NCBI GenBank assembly: GCA_016840035.1
Contig: JAEOTC010000086.1
Span: forward strand, 1-50,829
From: Candidatus Hodarchaeota archaeon
Lineage (GTDB): Archaea > Asgardarchaeota > Heimdallarchaeia > Hodarchaeales > Hodarchaeaceae
Direction: 5' to 3'
Length of the DNA stretch: 50,829 nt
Numbering within the stretch: the stretch's first letter is position 1; every line of letters starts with the position of its first letter. Shown here piece after piece: positions 1 through 8,472 of this stretch. Both the position numbers and the translations under genes were made by a program. The notes under the pieces were generated by a model. It was not told the DNA's origin and did not search any database. It was given only the letters and a program-made list of their open reading frames with translations.

Positions 1-14
1 TCAAGTGGTTATCA

Positions 15-395
15 ATGAGTGGACTCGAAATCAGGGTGGAAAACCACCAGAAAATGTATTGTTGCCTTTGTACTGAAAAAATCGACAAAGTGGAAGTCGA
101 ATATCAATGTACGATGTGTTTACGTTTCATTTGTAAAAATTGCTTTACCGATCTTAAAAGTGTAAATCTAACTAAGTGTCCCTATTGCACCGCCTTAATT
201 GAAGGATTAGAACAAGGAAAAGAAGATTTAAAATCCATTAGTTCACTACGTTCCCTCGTCTTTTTCTATTATGAAAGAAAAAATTGGGAATTAACATGTT
301 TTTTTTCCTTAAAAGTTTTGAAAATCAATCCTGATGATAGTGAAATTAAGAGTATATATACTGAAGCAGATTATATGAATCGAAGTTATTTTTGA
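15..395 (+). CDS. RING-like zinc-binding protein with short TPR-like tail
   Basis: The N-terminal half carries eight cysteines in cross-brace spacing: C16-x2-C19, C32-x2-C35, C40-x2-C43 and C55-x2-C58. This fits an all-cysteine (C4C4) RING or a related treble-clef zinc finger. Residues 74-118 look like one helical TPR-type hairpin (around YYERKNWELTCFFSLKVLKINPDD). RING domains in eukaryotes and some Asgard archaea act as ubiquitin E3 ligases, but no E1, E2 or ubiquitin gene is visible here, so that role is only inferred. The frame stays open upstream to the window edge, so the first ATG may not be the true start and the N-terminus may be missing. The gene converges on the small GTPase gene, 65 bp away. 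Confidence 0.6.
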   Translation: MSGLEIRVENHQKMYCCLCTEKIDKVEVEYQCTMCLRFICKNCFTDLKSVNLTKCPYCTALIEGLEQGKEDLKSISSLRSLVFFYYERKNWELTCFFSLKVLKINPDDSEIKSIYTEADYMNRSYF

Positions 396-460
396 CTGGA
401 TTTTTCACCCGATAAGTGATGAAGGCTTTCTTCCAAAAGAGGCCCGATTAGGAAGAATGC

Positions 461-1123
461 TCAATATTCTTCTGATGTGTGTTTATTTTTTTTATTTTCT
501 TGAAAAGTGGAATATGAAACAATTTCCTTCGCTAAGAGTTTGAATCCTTCATCAACATTTATTCTGTCTTTCGCAGAGGTTTCTAGGTACTGAACAGAAA
601 AACCTAGTTTTTCTTTAAGGAGTTTGGACAATTCTACTGCATATTCTTTCCCATAATGAGTAGGAACTTGATTTGGAAACCCTGGATTATCTCGTAGATC
701 ACATTTGGAACCGATAATTATTAAGGGACTCTTGCCAATTCCGTTTAAAGACCAATAGCTTTGAATCCACTCAACGAGATTCTTGTATGATTCCTGATTA
801 GTCACATCAAAAAAGCATAATGCTCCAACAGCACCATGGTAATAGAGTTTGCGTACCGCTTTAAATCTCGGTTGACCTGCCAAATCCCACACTTTAAATT
901 TTATAGCATAGGTGGTTTTTGTAGGAGGATGATAGTAAGGAACCTCTTGAAGTGCAAAATCAGCGCCAATAGTCATAAGATATTCAGTTTTAAATTCTTC
1001 TCCTAACCATGTACGTCGAAAGGCAGTTTTTCCCACTCCTCCATCACCAATCAGAACAATTTTAGCATGTATTTTCGTTCCTGAGAGAGATCGCGTTCGA
1101 CGTGTTCCTGCTTCTGGACCCAT
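461..1123 (-). CDS. Ras/Rab-like small GTPase
   Basis: All five G motifs are visible in 220 residues: P-loop GDGGVGKT (26-33), switch I threonine T51 in LMTIGADF, switch II WDLAGQPRF (79-87), G4 SKCD (139-142) and G5 ETSAK (about 181-185). The family binds and hydrolyses GTP as a molecular switch. The catalytic Gln (Q84) is present. Two oddities: the usual Asn of NKxD is Ser, which may weaken guanine contacts, and there is a basic N-terminal extension of about 17 residues. There is no C-terminal CAAX or CC prenylation motif (the end is ENKKNKHTSEEY), so membrane attachment, if any, must differ from eukaryotic Rabs. Family assignment is firm; cellular role and partners are unknown. Confidence 0.93.
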   Translation of the reverse strand: MGPEAGTRRTRSLSGTKIHAKIVLIGDGGVGKTAFRRTWLGEEFKTEYLMTIGADFALQEVPYYHPPTKTTYAIKFKVWDLAGQPRFKAVRKLYYHGAVGALCFFDVTNQESYKNLVEWIQSYWSLNGIGKSPLIIIGSKCDLRDNPGFPNQVPTHYGKEYAVELSKLLKEKLGFSVQYLETSAKDRINVDEGFKLLAKEIVSYSTFQENKKNKHTSEEY

Positions 1124-1191
1124 TTTCGTTTTTTTCCCGAACTATTGTTGTATCCCCACCTCTTCAAATACTTCATTTCGTTTTCTTTCAA

Positions 1192-1335
1192 TACGCATAG
1201 CCGTCAGTCGATATGTTCAATGTTTTCTAAGACACTTCCATTCCTCGCCCGCGGGTTACTAATTGAGATTTCAGTGTGGAAATTGTCATTCCTCTCGTTT
1301 ACTAATAGTAATAGCCTTCAAGAGTCTAATAATGT
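1192..1335 (+). repeat. Dispersed repeat, copy A
   Basis: Copy A of a dispersed intergenic element. It contains a conserved core beginning GTGGAAATTGTCATTCC at 1276 and running to CTCTCG at 1297, followed by an AATAGCC segment near 1310. It aligns over about 140 bp with copy C (9982-10130), including the upstream CCTCGC segment. It lies between two minus-strand genes. Open frames across it are not conserved in the other copies. Confidence 0.55.
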
Positions 1336-1362
1336 TTGTTAATGAGATTTATACTCCTATAT

Positions 1363-2019
1363 CTAGTGGTCATTGCTTTTCTCACTACTTAGATTCCTAC
1401 GTTTCTTCTGGCCAAGAAGAGTCAAAATTACGAGGCTTCCTAAGCCTAATATTCCCATGGAAAGTGAAGGACTTAGAGTAGTTGTTACATCAGTGTAGAA
1501 TTGGTAGTTTGTCCACTCCTCCCATACCTTATAGGAATTATTTACCCCTGAATATGATGTTACCTCACCATAGTGTATAACTATGCTATCGACTTTGATT
1601 TGTATTTTCACCTTGATTGTTGAACCATAGGGGCAACTAATGTTCTGTAACCAATAAGATTGAGGAAAGAGAGTTATCGGCAATCCTTCTTCTGAATCTA
1701 TTTTTTGTCTACTTTCAAATTCTTTACACTCATCGCCTAATTCTACAAATACAATTTCAACTTCTTCTAATAAGACAGAAGTTTTTCCATTATTAGCTAC
1801 TCCCATGGTGAATTTGTACGGAGAATAAAAATCTCCATGAGTATCTCCCGTATCACAGGAGCCCCATGAATAGACAAAATTAAAAATTGCCAAGGCTATC
1901 GTGGGAGTTGTTTCATCACTTGTTGACTCTGCTGGTTTAATAGTTGTGATACATAGTAAAAATAAAACAAGGAAAACTCTTTTTGAATAAATGTCCCCAC
2001 ATACCAAGTATCCATTCAC
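1363..2019 (-). CDS. Exported protein with C-terminal membrane anchor
   Basis: No family recognised. The protein has an N-terminal hydrophobic export signal (about residues 14-30, VFLVLFLLCITT), a beta-rich extracytoplasmic body of about 150 residues with two Asn-linked glycosylation-type sequons, and a C-terminal hydrophobic helix (about 188-205) ending in a basic tail with KKRR. This topology puts the body outside the cell, tethered at the C-terminus. The body has four cysteines (in GSCDTG, DECKEF and NISCPYG), which could form disulfides. It sits alone between the GTPase and the TPR gene and has no obvious operon partner. It could be a surface or binding protein; a specific function cannot be given. 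Confidence 0.75.
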   Translation of the reverse strand: MNGYLVCGDIYSKRVFLVLFLLCITTIKPAESTSDETTPTIALAIFNFVYSWGSCDTGDTHGDFYSPYKFTMGVANNGKTSVLLEEVEIVFVELGDECKEFESRQKIDSEEGLPITLFPQSYWLQNISCPYGSTIKVKIQIKVDSIVIHYGEVTSYSGVNNSYKVWEEWTNYQFYTDVTTTLSPSLSMGILGLGSLVILTLLGQKKRRNLSSEKSNDH

Positions 2020-2084
2020 CCTTATGTTGGTGTGTTTGGTTATTCTATAATTATTCTATAAAGACCTATTGATTATTGCAATCT

Positions 2085-2190
2085 GACTCCTCATCAAGTG
2101 TTAGCTATAATTACCATTAACAGTGGAAATTGTTAATCCTCTCGTTTTTTTCCAGAAATAGTTTCAATAGGTTGTCAAGGGGTATTCCTG
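2085..2190 (+). repeat. Dispersed repeat, copy B
   Basis: Copy B of the dispersed element. Its core at 2123-2144 matches copy A at 20 of 22 positions. The core is followed by CAGAAATAG and a GTTGTCAAGG segment, also seen in copy C. It lies in the divergent gap between the anchored protein at 1363-2019 and the TPR gene at 2297. Confidence 0.6.
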
Positions 2191-2296
2191 AGTGGACTGT
2201 TCTTTGAGAATCTTGGTGGTATTTATCGCGGTCTAAAGCTATAAAGCTGTTCGACTAAAAAATTAAAATATTCAATCGTGTTTTAGTTAGGATCAT

Positions 2297-4267
2297 ATGG
2301 TGAGGCATCAAGAAATTAAAAAGATGATTTCACAGAATCTCTTCAAAGAGGCATTAATACTTATTAATACTGTAGAAAGCTCTCAAAACATTGATTTAGA
2401 AGAATCAATAGTATATCGTTTTCTTAAGACACAGATACTGGTTAATTGTGGTAAGACCGAAGAAGGATTAGTGTTAGCAGATAAAGCATTAGTTATGGTT
2501 CGAACTCAAACTCCTGTAAACCAGTTATTGCTGCTTAATGCCATTATTACGAAAATTGAAGCTTTACGATGTGCTAAACAATTTGTTCCTACCTATTCTA
2601 GAGGAAACCTGTCACAGCATCTTCTCCTCCTTGAGGAGGGAGAAAGCCTCCTCGAATCCACTTCCGATCTTAAGTCACTGGAGAGAACAGAACGAGTCGC
2701 TATTTTGTTTAGAAATAAAGGGCTAATATTTCGAGCATTAGGAGAGTACGATCGTGCCATAAACACCCTTCAAAAGAGTAAAGCTCTTTATCAGATACTT
2801 GATAAAAAGGGGGAGTTGATTCAAGTACTTCTTGATCTAGCTGAAATCTTTGGATTAATGACTGATTGTAATCGTCAATTAGATATTTTACAAGAGTGTT
2901 TGAATCTTAATCATACTATTAACGATCAAGAAGGGTTTGTTGAAACCTTCCTAAATTTTGCTTCAGTCTATCTGACCCTTGGAGACCTGGAAACTGCTTT
3001 TAGTTATATTCAGAAAACTCACGAATTAATTGAGGGAATTCCAAGTTCCCGACGAATTGCACATTTGTATTTTAATCTCGGACTTTTTTATTACAACGCG
3101 AAAGATCAAACCACTGGTTCTTTTTCTTCTTTTCAACGGAGTTTATCTCTTATGCAGGAATTGGATGATAAGGATGGTATTCAATTATGCAGTCATTTAC
3201 TTGGAGATCTACACCAATATGTCAAAGGGGATTTCAACGAAGCTCTAGAGTATTATGAAAATAGTGAAGCAATTTATCAAGAAAATGGAACCATACTTGT
3301 TCATTGTTGGAACCTTCTTGACATGGGTAATCTCTATCATCTCAAAGGGGATTTAGATGCCGCACTTCTCAATTTTGAGAAAGCTCTTCCACTATTAGAA
3401 GATATCAAAAACGATTTTTATTTCTGTCAAACATTTCTTCATATTGGGCGTGTTTATCGATCGAAAGGAGACAATTCTACTGCATTAGGTTATTATAAGC
3501 AATGTCTAAAAGAATTAGATGAACGACGAGTATATCTTCGTCAAGAAACAGAAGGATTAGCCTTTTATGAGTCAATCGCCGTTATGCTTGACAGTAACGA
3601 TATAAAAGAAGCAAAGAAGTATTTTGAGCGATTTACTCAATTTTATCTCGCGAATTCTCAGAGAAAACAATTCCTTAAACAGTGGTATAACCTTGCCGAA
3701 GCATTAATTCTGAAAAATAGTGTTAGGATCAAGGATAAAGCGCGAGCTCAACAACTCTTTCAAGAGATAATTGACGATCCAAACGTGCAATTCAAGTTGC
3801 TAAATTATTTAGCAGATTCAAAGAGAACAGCCGTACTAAACCTTTGTGAACTCCTTCTTTTTGAGCTTAAATCTTCCTCGGATGAAATTACGGAAAAGAA
3901 CGAAATATTTCAAGAAGTGAAGCAGATTTTGTCCAATCTTGCATTATTAGCTCAAGAACAACATTCTTTCCCTTTACTTGTGGATGTTATAATCCTTCAA
4001 GCTAAATTGGCGTTAATTGAGGGGTTTCCTACAAAATCAATGCAATTCTTATCTCAGGCAAAGATTACTGCAGAGGAGAAAAATCTTCAATTATTATTTC
4101 GAAGAGTTGTTAATGAAGAGGCTATTTTGAAGACTCAATTAAGCATCTGGCAACGATTAATTGAAGAAAATGCTCCACTTCAAGAACGTCTTGCCCAGGC
4201 TCAGGTTGAGGAATATCTTTTGAAAGCAAAAAAAATAGTTAATCTCTCACCTCAAAGTCCTTCTTAA
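2297..4267 (+). CDS. Tetratricopeptide-repeat (TPR) scaffold protein
   Basis: A 656-residue, all-helical soluble protein with no signal peptide or membrane segment. At least seven TPR-type hairpins are readable between about residues 130 and 410, e.g. LGEYDRAINTLQKSKALY, LGDLETAFSYIQKTHELI, KGDLDAALLNFEKALPLL and KGDNSTALGYYKQCLKEL, with less regular helical repeats on both sides. TPR arrays bind partner peptides and act as scaffolds. The spacing resembles LGN/kinesin-light-chain-like long TPRs (about 40 residues per unit) rather than the strict 34-residue form. There is no attached catalytic domain, so the partner is unknown. An AGGA sits just upstream of the ATG. A long AT-rich gap follows the gene, suggesting it is transcribed alone. 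Confidence 0.85.
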   Translation: MVRHQEIKKMISQNLFKEALILINTVESSQNIDLEESIVYRFLKTQILVNCGKTEEGLVLADKALVMVRTQTPVNQLLLLNAIITKIEALRCAKQFVPTYSRGNLSQHLLLLEEGESLLESTSDLKSLERTERVAILFRNKGLIFRALGEYDRAINTLQKSKALYQILDKKGELIQVLLDLAEIFGLMTDCNRQLDILQECLNLNHTINDQEGFVETFLNFASVYLTLGDLETAFSYIQKTHELIEGIPSSRRIAHLYFNLGLFYYNAKDQTTGSFSSFQRSLSLMQELDDKDGIQLCSHLLGDLHQYVKGDFNEALEYYENSEAIYQENGTILVHCWNLLDMGNLYHLKGDLDAALLNFEKALPLLEDIKNDFYFCQTFLHIGRVYRSKGDNSTALGYYKQCLKELDERRVYLRQETEGLAFYESIAVMLDSNDIKEAKKYFERFTQFYLANSQRKQFLKQWYNLAEALILKNSVRIKDKARAQQLFQEIIDDPNVQFKLLNYLADSKRTAVLNLCELLLFELKSSSDEITEKNEIFQEVKQILSNLALLAQEQHSFPLLVDVIILQAKLALIEGFPTKSMQFLSQAKITAEEKNLQLLFRRVVNEEAILKTQLSIWQRLIEENAPLQERLAQAQVEEYLLKAKKIVNLSPQSPS

Positions 4268-4755
4268 ATTAAAAAACTCATTTAAAAAAAGAGGGTGATC
4301 CAGACTTTAAGTCTGAATCCTCTCGGCGAGATAATTTAAAGTGTTGAGGGCTCTTTTGGGATTGACTTTAAACGATCCCACCTGGATAATGGGGGGTGAA
4401 TTCCAATGTGTAACCAAATCAAAAGTTATCATTTTATCTAGTATGAATTTTCAATACTTTTTTATGTTTATCAACAATCTCTTCTTTTTAAACTTCAATT
4501 AAATAGATAAATTAAATTAAATTAACATTTACTTTTATTCTTACTAATTTTTATCTAAATGTTTTAACACAATATAGATTTAATCTCTTTAATTTATCTA
4601 AATATTAACAATAATAGGTTAACTTGATGAATATTCCTTTTTTTAAAAAATTTCTTTTTTAATCGATTCTTGAATTATAATTTATGATAGAAAAGTTTTT
4701 ATAATATAAGAATTTCATAAATATCTGTAGTTTTCTTCGTTCACATCCGAAGAAA
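4268..4755. other. AT-rich intergenic region with two palindromes
   Basis: No gene is visible in this 488-bp gap. It begins with A-rich runs just after the TPR stop codon. Two inverted repeats follow: CAGACTT-T-AAGTCTG at 4301-4315, and TGGGAT/ATCCCA at 4357-4362 and 4375-4380 with a 12-nt loop. From about 4430 to 4730 the sequence is extremely AT-rich. A TATA-like TTTTTATAATATAAG near 4696-4710 could be the core promoter of the downstream surface-protein gene. Confidence 0.5.
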
Positions 4756-4756
4756 A
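4731..4756 (+). promoter_or_regulatory. Perfect 9-bp inverted repeat abutting the start codon
   Basis: TTTTCTTCG (4731-4739) and CGAAGAAAA (4748-4756) form a perfect stem with an 8-nt loop. The last A of the right arm is the A of the ATG at 4756. It could be a 5' RNA hairpin hiding the start codon or a dyad operator. If translation instead begins at the in-frame ATG at 4786, the hairpin lies wholly in the leader. Confidence 0.5.
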
Positions 4757-7700
4757 TGAACTATTCCAAAGAGGACGTGGGAAAAATGGTTTCAATAACT
4801 CGTTCAACGGTGAGTTGGTTATGTGTTGTTTGTATTTTGCTACCATTGTTCCCCTCCTCAATTTCCCCACCCTCATCTTCGAACAGTATTCATCTTTCCT
4901 CTTTAAATACTCCCAATGAAAATGGTGGGTATAACCGCTCATTAAGTGAGTATGAAATCCGGAGAAGCGTTCAAGATTCTTTCTTTAATGCAACAGAGGG
5001 TCTAGTTAATTGGTGGCGTGGAGAAGGTACTGCTACCGATACAGTTGGGAATGCCCCTGGTGAATTTATGGGAGAAGTTGCTTATGGACCTGGAATTGCG
5101 GGGCAGGCGTTTCGATTAAATGGGATTGATAGTTTCATTAATATTCCTGATACTCCCTTCTTTAATTTTGAGTTTACCGATTTTACTCTTTCTTTCTGGG
5201 TGAATTTTGCCTCTATAGAGGGGGAGATGATTCTGATTGAAAAGTGGATTGAAAAGCATGGCCCCTTATCTGAAGGTTGGACACTCACTAAATTAGTTGA
5301 TAACACTCTCCTTTTTGCTGCTAATCCCGGTGGTTGCTCCACTCCTCTCTCTTTTATTCCTCTCAATAACTGGATTAATATTGTTGTTACTCGTTCGAGT
5401 GGTAATTTTGAAATTTACTGGAATGCTACATCCCTCGTATCAGCTAGCATCCCTTATATTGTTCCCTCGACATCCTCTATGAAATTTGGTCATCGTGGGA
5501 ATCCGAGTGACACTCCTGGCTCTCTTGGGAATAGTGGGGGGTTTTTCCTTGATGGGTTACTGGATGAAGTACGCATTTACAATCGAGGGATGACTGCAGA
5601 TGAAATCACCTATCATTTTGAGAATTTGATGTCCCCTTTCACATCTTCTCTGGAAGCCTCAAGCAATGAAGATCTGGCTGCTTTGGCAGTTAGTGGGGCA
5701 GGTACTTTTCAAGAACCGTATATTTTAGACAACTGGACTGTTAAAACTCTTGGAGGATCAGGGATTTACATTCATGACACCACGGCCCATTTTATTATTC
5801 AAAATTGTCGGATTGAAACGAATTCTGCGGGAAATGGCATTTTACTTGAAAATGTTGCCCCTGGTACGGCTATTCTAACAAATAATAGCTGTAAGTTCAA
5901 TATACAAGGAATTGAAATAAAAAATTCTCCCAGTACTACACTCCTCAATAATTGGTGTGTCCAGAATATGGATTGTGGAATTTGGCTTCTGCAATCTGGA
6001 GGGTGTACCCTCACGAAGAATACGGCTACTCGTAACTACCGTGGTATTGAAGTAACTAATTCTCTTAATACAATCTTACTTAACAACACCTGTAATCAGA
6101 ATAGTATTGGAGGTATCTGGCTTTGGGCTGGCAGTTCAAATTCCAGGGTTGAATCTAATAGGTGTCAGAATAATACCTATGGTATTCATTTCAATGATGT
6201 AAACAATTGTACTATTCTTGGAAACTACTTATTTAACAATGTTCAGGGATTTTTAGTTCAATCCTGTTCTGAAACAACGTTTTTATCAAATTATATTGCG
6301 TTTAATACCGTGTGTGGAACTTTAGTACGCAATTCTGTCCAGATTACTCTTTCCAATAATTCATTTATCTTTAACGGAGCAAATGCTTCTATTAGTGATG
6401 ACTGGGGTGGTTCTGGGTTAAGTGTAATAGACTCCATAAATGGTTTGATTTCTAACAATCTCTTTTATAATAATACTTTTACAGCCCTGAAATTTTACTT
6501 TTCAGAAGGTTTTTTTATCACTAGTAATAGTTTCATTAAGAATATGCATGGTATCCCCCCAGAAAATGTCTCCCAAGTTTATGAATTTACTTCTCCTTTG
6601 AAAGAGGCAAATATTTTTTCGTATAATTTCTGGGATGATTGGATTCAACCTGATGAGGATAATGATAGCATTGTAGATTATCCGTATCTACTTGGGGGAA
6701 ATGCTGTCAATATGGATTTCTTTCCTCTAACGACCCCAAATCAGTTGGTCGCAAATCAAAATCATCTGTTTTTCCTTCCAGAGGTATGCTCTTCATATAA
6801 AAATAAAATTTTTGATCAAGAGGTGCATATAAGCTGGATAGAGGCTATTGATAGTTATGGCCATTCGATAACCTATACTCTTTATTATTCACTTGATAAT
6901 GGGAGAGAATGGAAGATTATTCAGTCAAATCTTACCTCTCCCGTCTATCTTTGGGACCTTGCCAACATAACTGAAAGTTATGAATGTTTCATTAAAGTCA
7001 TGGCGGTTTGCTCTGAAGAGCAAATTGAGAATACTATTGTTTTTGGGGTTTTCACTATTGATAAATTTGCCCCCCAAGTAGTTTTAGATTGTAAGTCAGT
7101 AATACATGCAGATGATCCAATCCACCTCTCCGTGAGGGATATGTCGTTGGTTTCATTGTCCTGTCTTTGGGATTCTTCTATTATAGCCAACACTCTCTCT
7201 GAATCCTCTCATAATTCCTCCTGGAAATCTTTTCAGGTAGCTCCTCTTTCTACGGAAGGGAATCATACATTGACTATAACTGCAATTGATGCACTGGGAC
7301 GGCAGACAACTCAACTTTTTCGCTTGTACATCAATTCTCCGCCAGTCATTGAGCTTTTGTCCCATCAAAATAATTCGATCCTCCTTATGAATTCTCAAAT
7401 CTCTCTTGATATTTTGGACGAGACATTGATTGATGTTTGGTTCTTCTGGGACTTTCAGATAAGGAAATCTCTTCAACATCCATTTAAAGTTCCATCCTTT
7501 CCCTCTCGCGGTTTTCATACTCTCACTATTGAGGCTCAAGATAGCTGGATGTTTAATTCGACTAGAAAGTATTATTTCTATACCCTCGGGCCAATATTCT
7601 TTGAGCTTACTAAACCTCCTCCTTCAATGGCTTATGCCCGAGAGAGTTTTATTACTTCACTAAGAGTGAGAAATGTTGAATTAATCGACCTTATCTTGAT

Positions 7701-8292
7701 CTTAACAATTTTTGGGACCATAGATGAGGTATTAGAGGGAAATAACTCGTTCCTTATCATTCCTTCACAGGGGGAAGAGATTATTGACATAAAAATCCGG
7801 CCAAAACATGCTAGTCATCATTCACTCACTTTTATTTTGTTCCACGAGGGTTTATCTTATCAAGAGTATGAACTTTCGTTTCATGTTTCCCCCCATTGGA
7901 TGTCTCCCTCCTTTCTTCTCCTGTTGCTCAATATATTGACGATGCTTTTCATTGTAGTAGCTAGCAATCTCTTGATTCTAAGATACTACCTTAGGAGTAG
8001 ATTTTACTGGTCTTCTCATGCAAGATTGAACCAATTGATTGATCAAATTACCCTGTCAAATTTAGAATTGAGGGAGATAGAAGATCTTGCTAACGGCTCC
8101 ACCGCTCCTTCAAATTACCCTCTTGGTTCCCCCCAACGTCTATATCAAAGAAATTGGCAACCTCCTAATCGGGAAATACTTGAAAGACGTTTTCATGTAC
8201 TTCATGATGAAATTAAACAAAGGAATCCGATTAACAAAGAAAAATTGTCAAAATTGCTCAATGAATGTGAAGAATTACTTTGTATGCATTAG
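4756..8292 (+). CDS. Large cell-surface protein: LamG, parallel beta-helix, Ig-like domains, TM
   Basis: An 1178-residue exported protein. In order: a signal segment (residues 15-35); a LamG/concanavalin-like lectin domain (about 80-285, from LVNWWRGEGT to DEVRIYNRGMTADEI); a right-handed parallel beta-helix of NosD type (about 311-648, repeated NNxxxxNxxGIxLxxS turns); an FN3-like module (about 660-770); Ig-like modules (770-1040); a membrane helix (about 1047-1075); and a charged cytoplasmic tail of about 100 residues. LamG and beta-helix domains usually bind or cleave glycans, but I see no clear catalytic residues, so binding or adhesion is the safer inference. The tail is long for a simple anchor and may signal or bind cytoplasmic partners. 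Start: ATG 4756; ATG 4786 (MVSITRS) would give a more typical signal peptide. Confidence 0.85.
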   Translation: MNYSKEDVGKMVSITRSTVSWLCVVCILLPLFPSSISPPSSSNSIHLSSLNTPNENGGYNRSLSEYEIRRSVQDSFFNATEGLVNWWRGEGTATDTVGNAPGEFMGEVAYGPGIAGQAFRLNGIDSFINIPDTPFFNFEFTDFTLSFWVNFASIEGEMILIEKWIEKHGPLSEGWTLTKLVDNTLLFAANPGGCSTPLSFIPLNNWINIVVTRSSGNFEIYWNATSLVSASIPYIVPSTSSMKFGHRGNPSDTPGSLGNSGGFFLDGLLDEVRIYNRGMTADEITYHFENLMSPFTSSLEASSNEDLAALAVSGAGTFQEPYILDNWTVKTLGGSGIYIHDTTAHFIIQNCRIETNSAGNGILLENVAPGTAILTNNSCKFNIQGIEIKNSPSTTLLNNWCVQNMDCGIWLLQSGGCTLTKNTATRNYRGIEVTNSLNTILLNNTCNQNSIGGIWLWAGSSNSRVESNRCQNNTYGIHFNDVNNCTILGNYLFNNVQGFLVQSCSETTFLSNYIAFNTVCGTLVRNSVQITLSNNSFIFNGANASISDDWGGSGLSVIDSINGLISNNLFYNNTFTALKFYFSEGFFITSNSFIKNMHGIPPENVSQVYEFTSPLKEANIFSYNFWDDWIQPDEDNDSIVDYPYLLGGNAVNMDFFPLTTPNQLVANQNHLFFLPEVCSSYKNKIFDQEVHISWIEAIDSYGHSITYTLYYSLDNGREWKIIQSNLTSPVYLWDLANITESYECFIKVMAVCSEEQIENTIVFGVFTIDKFAPQVVLDCKSVIHADDPIHLSVRDMSLVSLSCLWDSSIIANTLSESSHNSSWKSFQVAPLSTEGNHTLTITAIDALGRQTTQLFRLYINSPPVIELLSHQNNSILLMNSQISLDILDETLIDVWFFWDFQIRKSLQHPFKVPSFPSRGFHTLTIEAQDSWMFNSTRKYYFYTLGPIFFELTKPPPSMAYARESFITSLRVRNVELIDLILILTIFGTIDEVLEGNNSFLIIPSQGEEIIDIKIRPKHASHHSLTFILFHEGLSYQEYELSFHVSPHWMSPSFLLLLLNILTMLFIVVASNLLILRYYLRSRFYWSSHARLNQLIDQITLSNLELREIEDLANGSTAPSNYPLGSPQRLYQRNWQPPNREILERRFHVLHDEIKQRNPINKEKLSKLLNECEELLCMH

Positions 8293-8294
8293 TC

Positions 8295-8303
8295 CTTTTT
8301 TTT
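8295..8303 (+). terminator. T-tract terminator after the surface-protein gene
   Basis: A run of eight T residues begins a few bases after the TAG stop at 8290-8292, in a convergent gap. Short T tracts are the typical archaeal intrinsic termination signal. Confidence 0.4.
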
Positions 8304-8335
8304 ATCCGATTTCCAATGGATTGAGATAATCCAAA

Positions 8336-8385
8336 AAGTGTCAATCCTCTCGTGTTTATCGAAAAATAGCCTTTAAAAGGATTGT
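8336..8385 (+). repeat. Dispersed repeat, copy D (short)
   Basis: A short copy that keeps only GTGTCAATCCTCTCG, the AAAATAGCC segment and an AAGGATTGT segment of the dispersed element. The GGAAA part of the core is missing. It lies between convergent genes. Confidence 0.45.
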
Positions 8386-8472
8386 ACTCGAAAAACGATC
8401 TTTGAGTCCTAAAATTGCTGAATTTTAATACTTCAGATAGTTATCAGATGTGATGATAATTTCGAGAGTTTT

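Noticed and set aside
416..473. Possible C/D-box RNA between the RING-like and GTPase genes
   Set aside because: GTGATGA and CTGA are at a plausible distance, but no terminal stem or internal boxes are seen, and it runs into the GTPase gene.
1145..1481. Two short plus-strand frames
   Set aside because: They overlap repeat copy A and the anchored-protein gene on the other strand and have no recognisable features.
4309..4325. Possible fifth copy of the dispersed element (AATCCTCTCG)
   Set aside because: Only about ten bases match; flanking sequence does not align.
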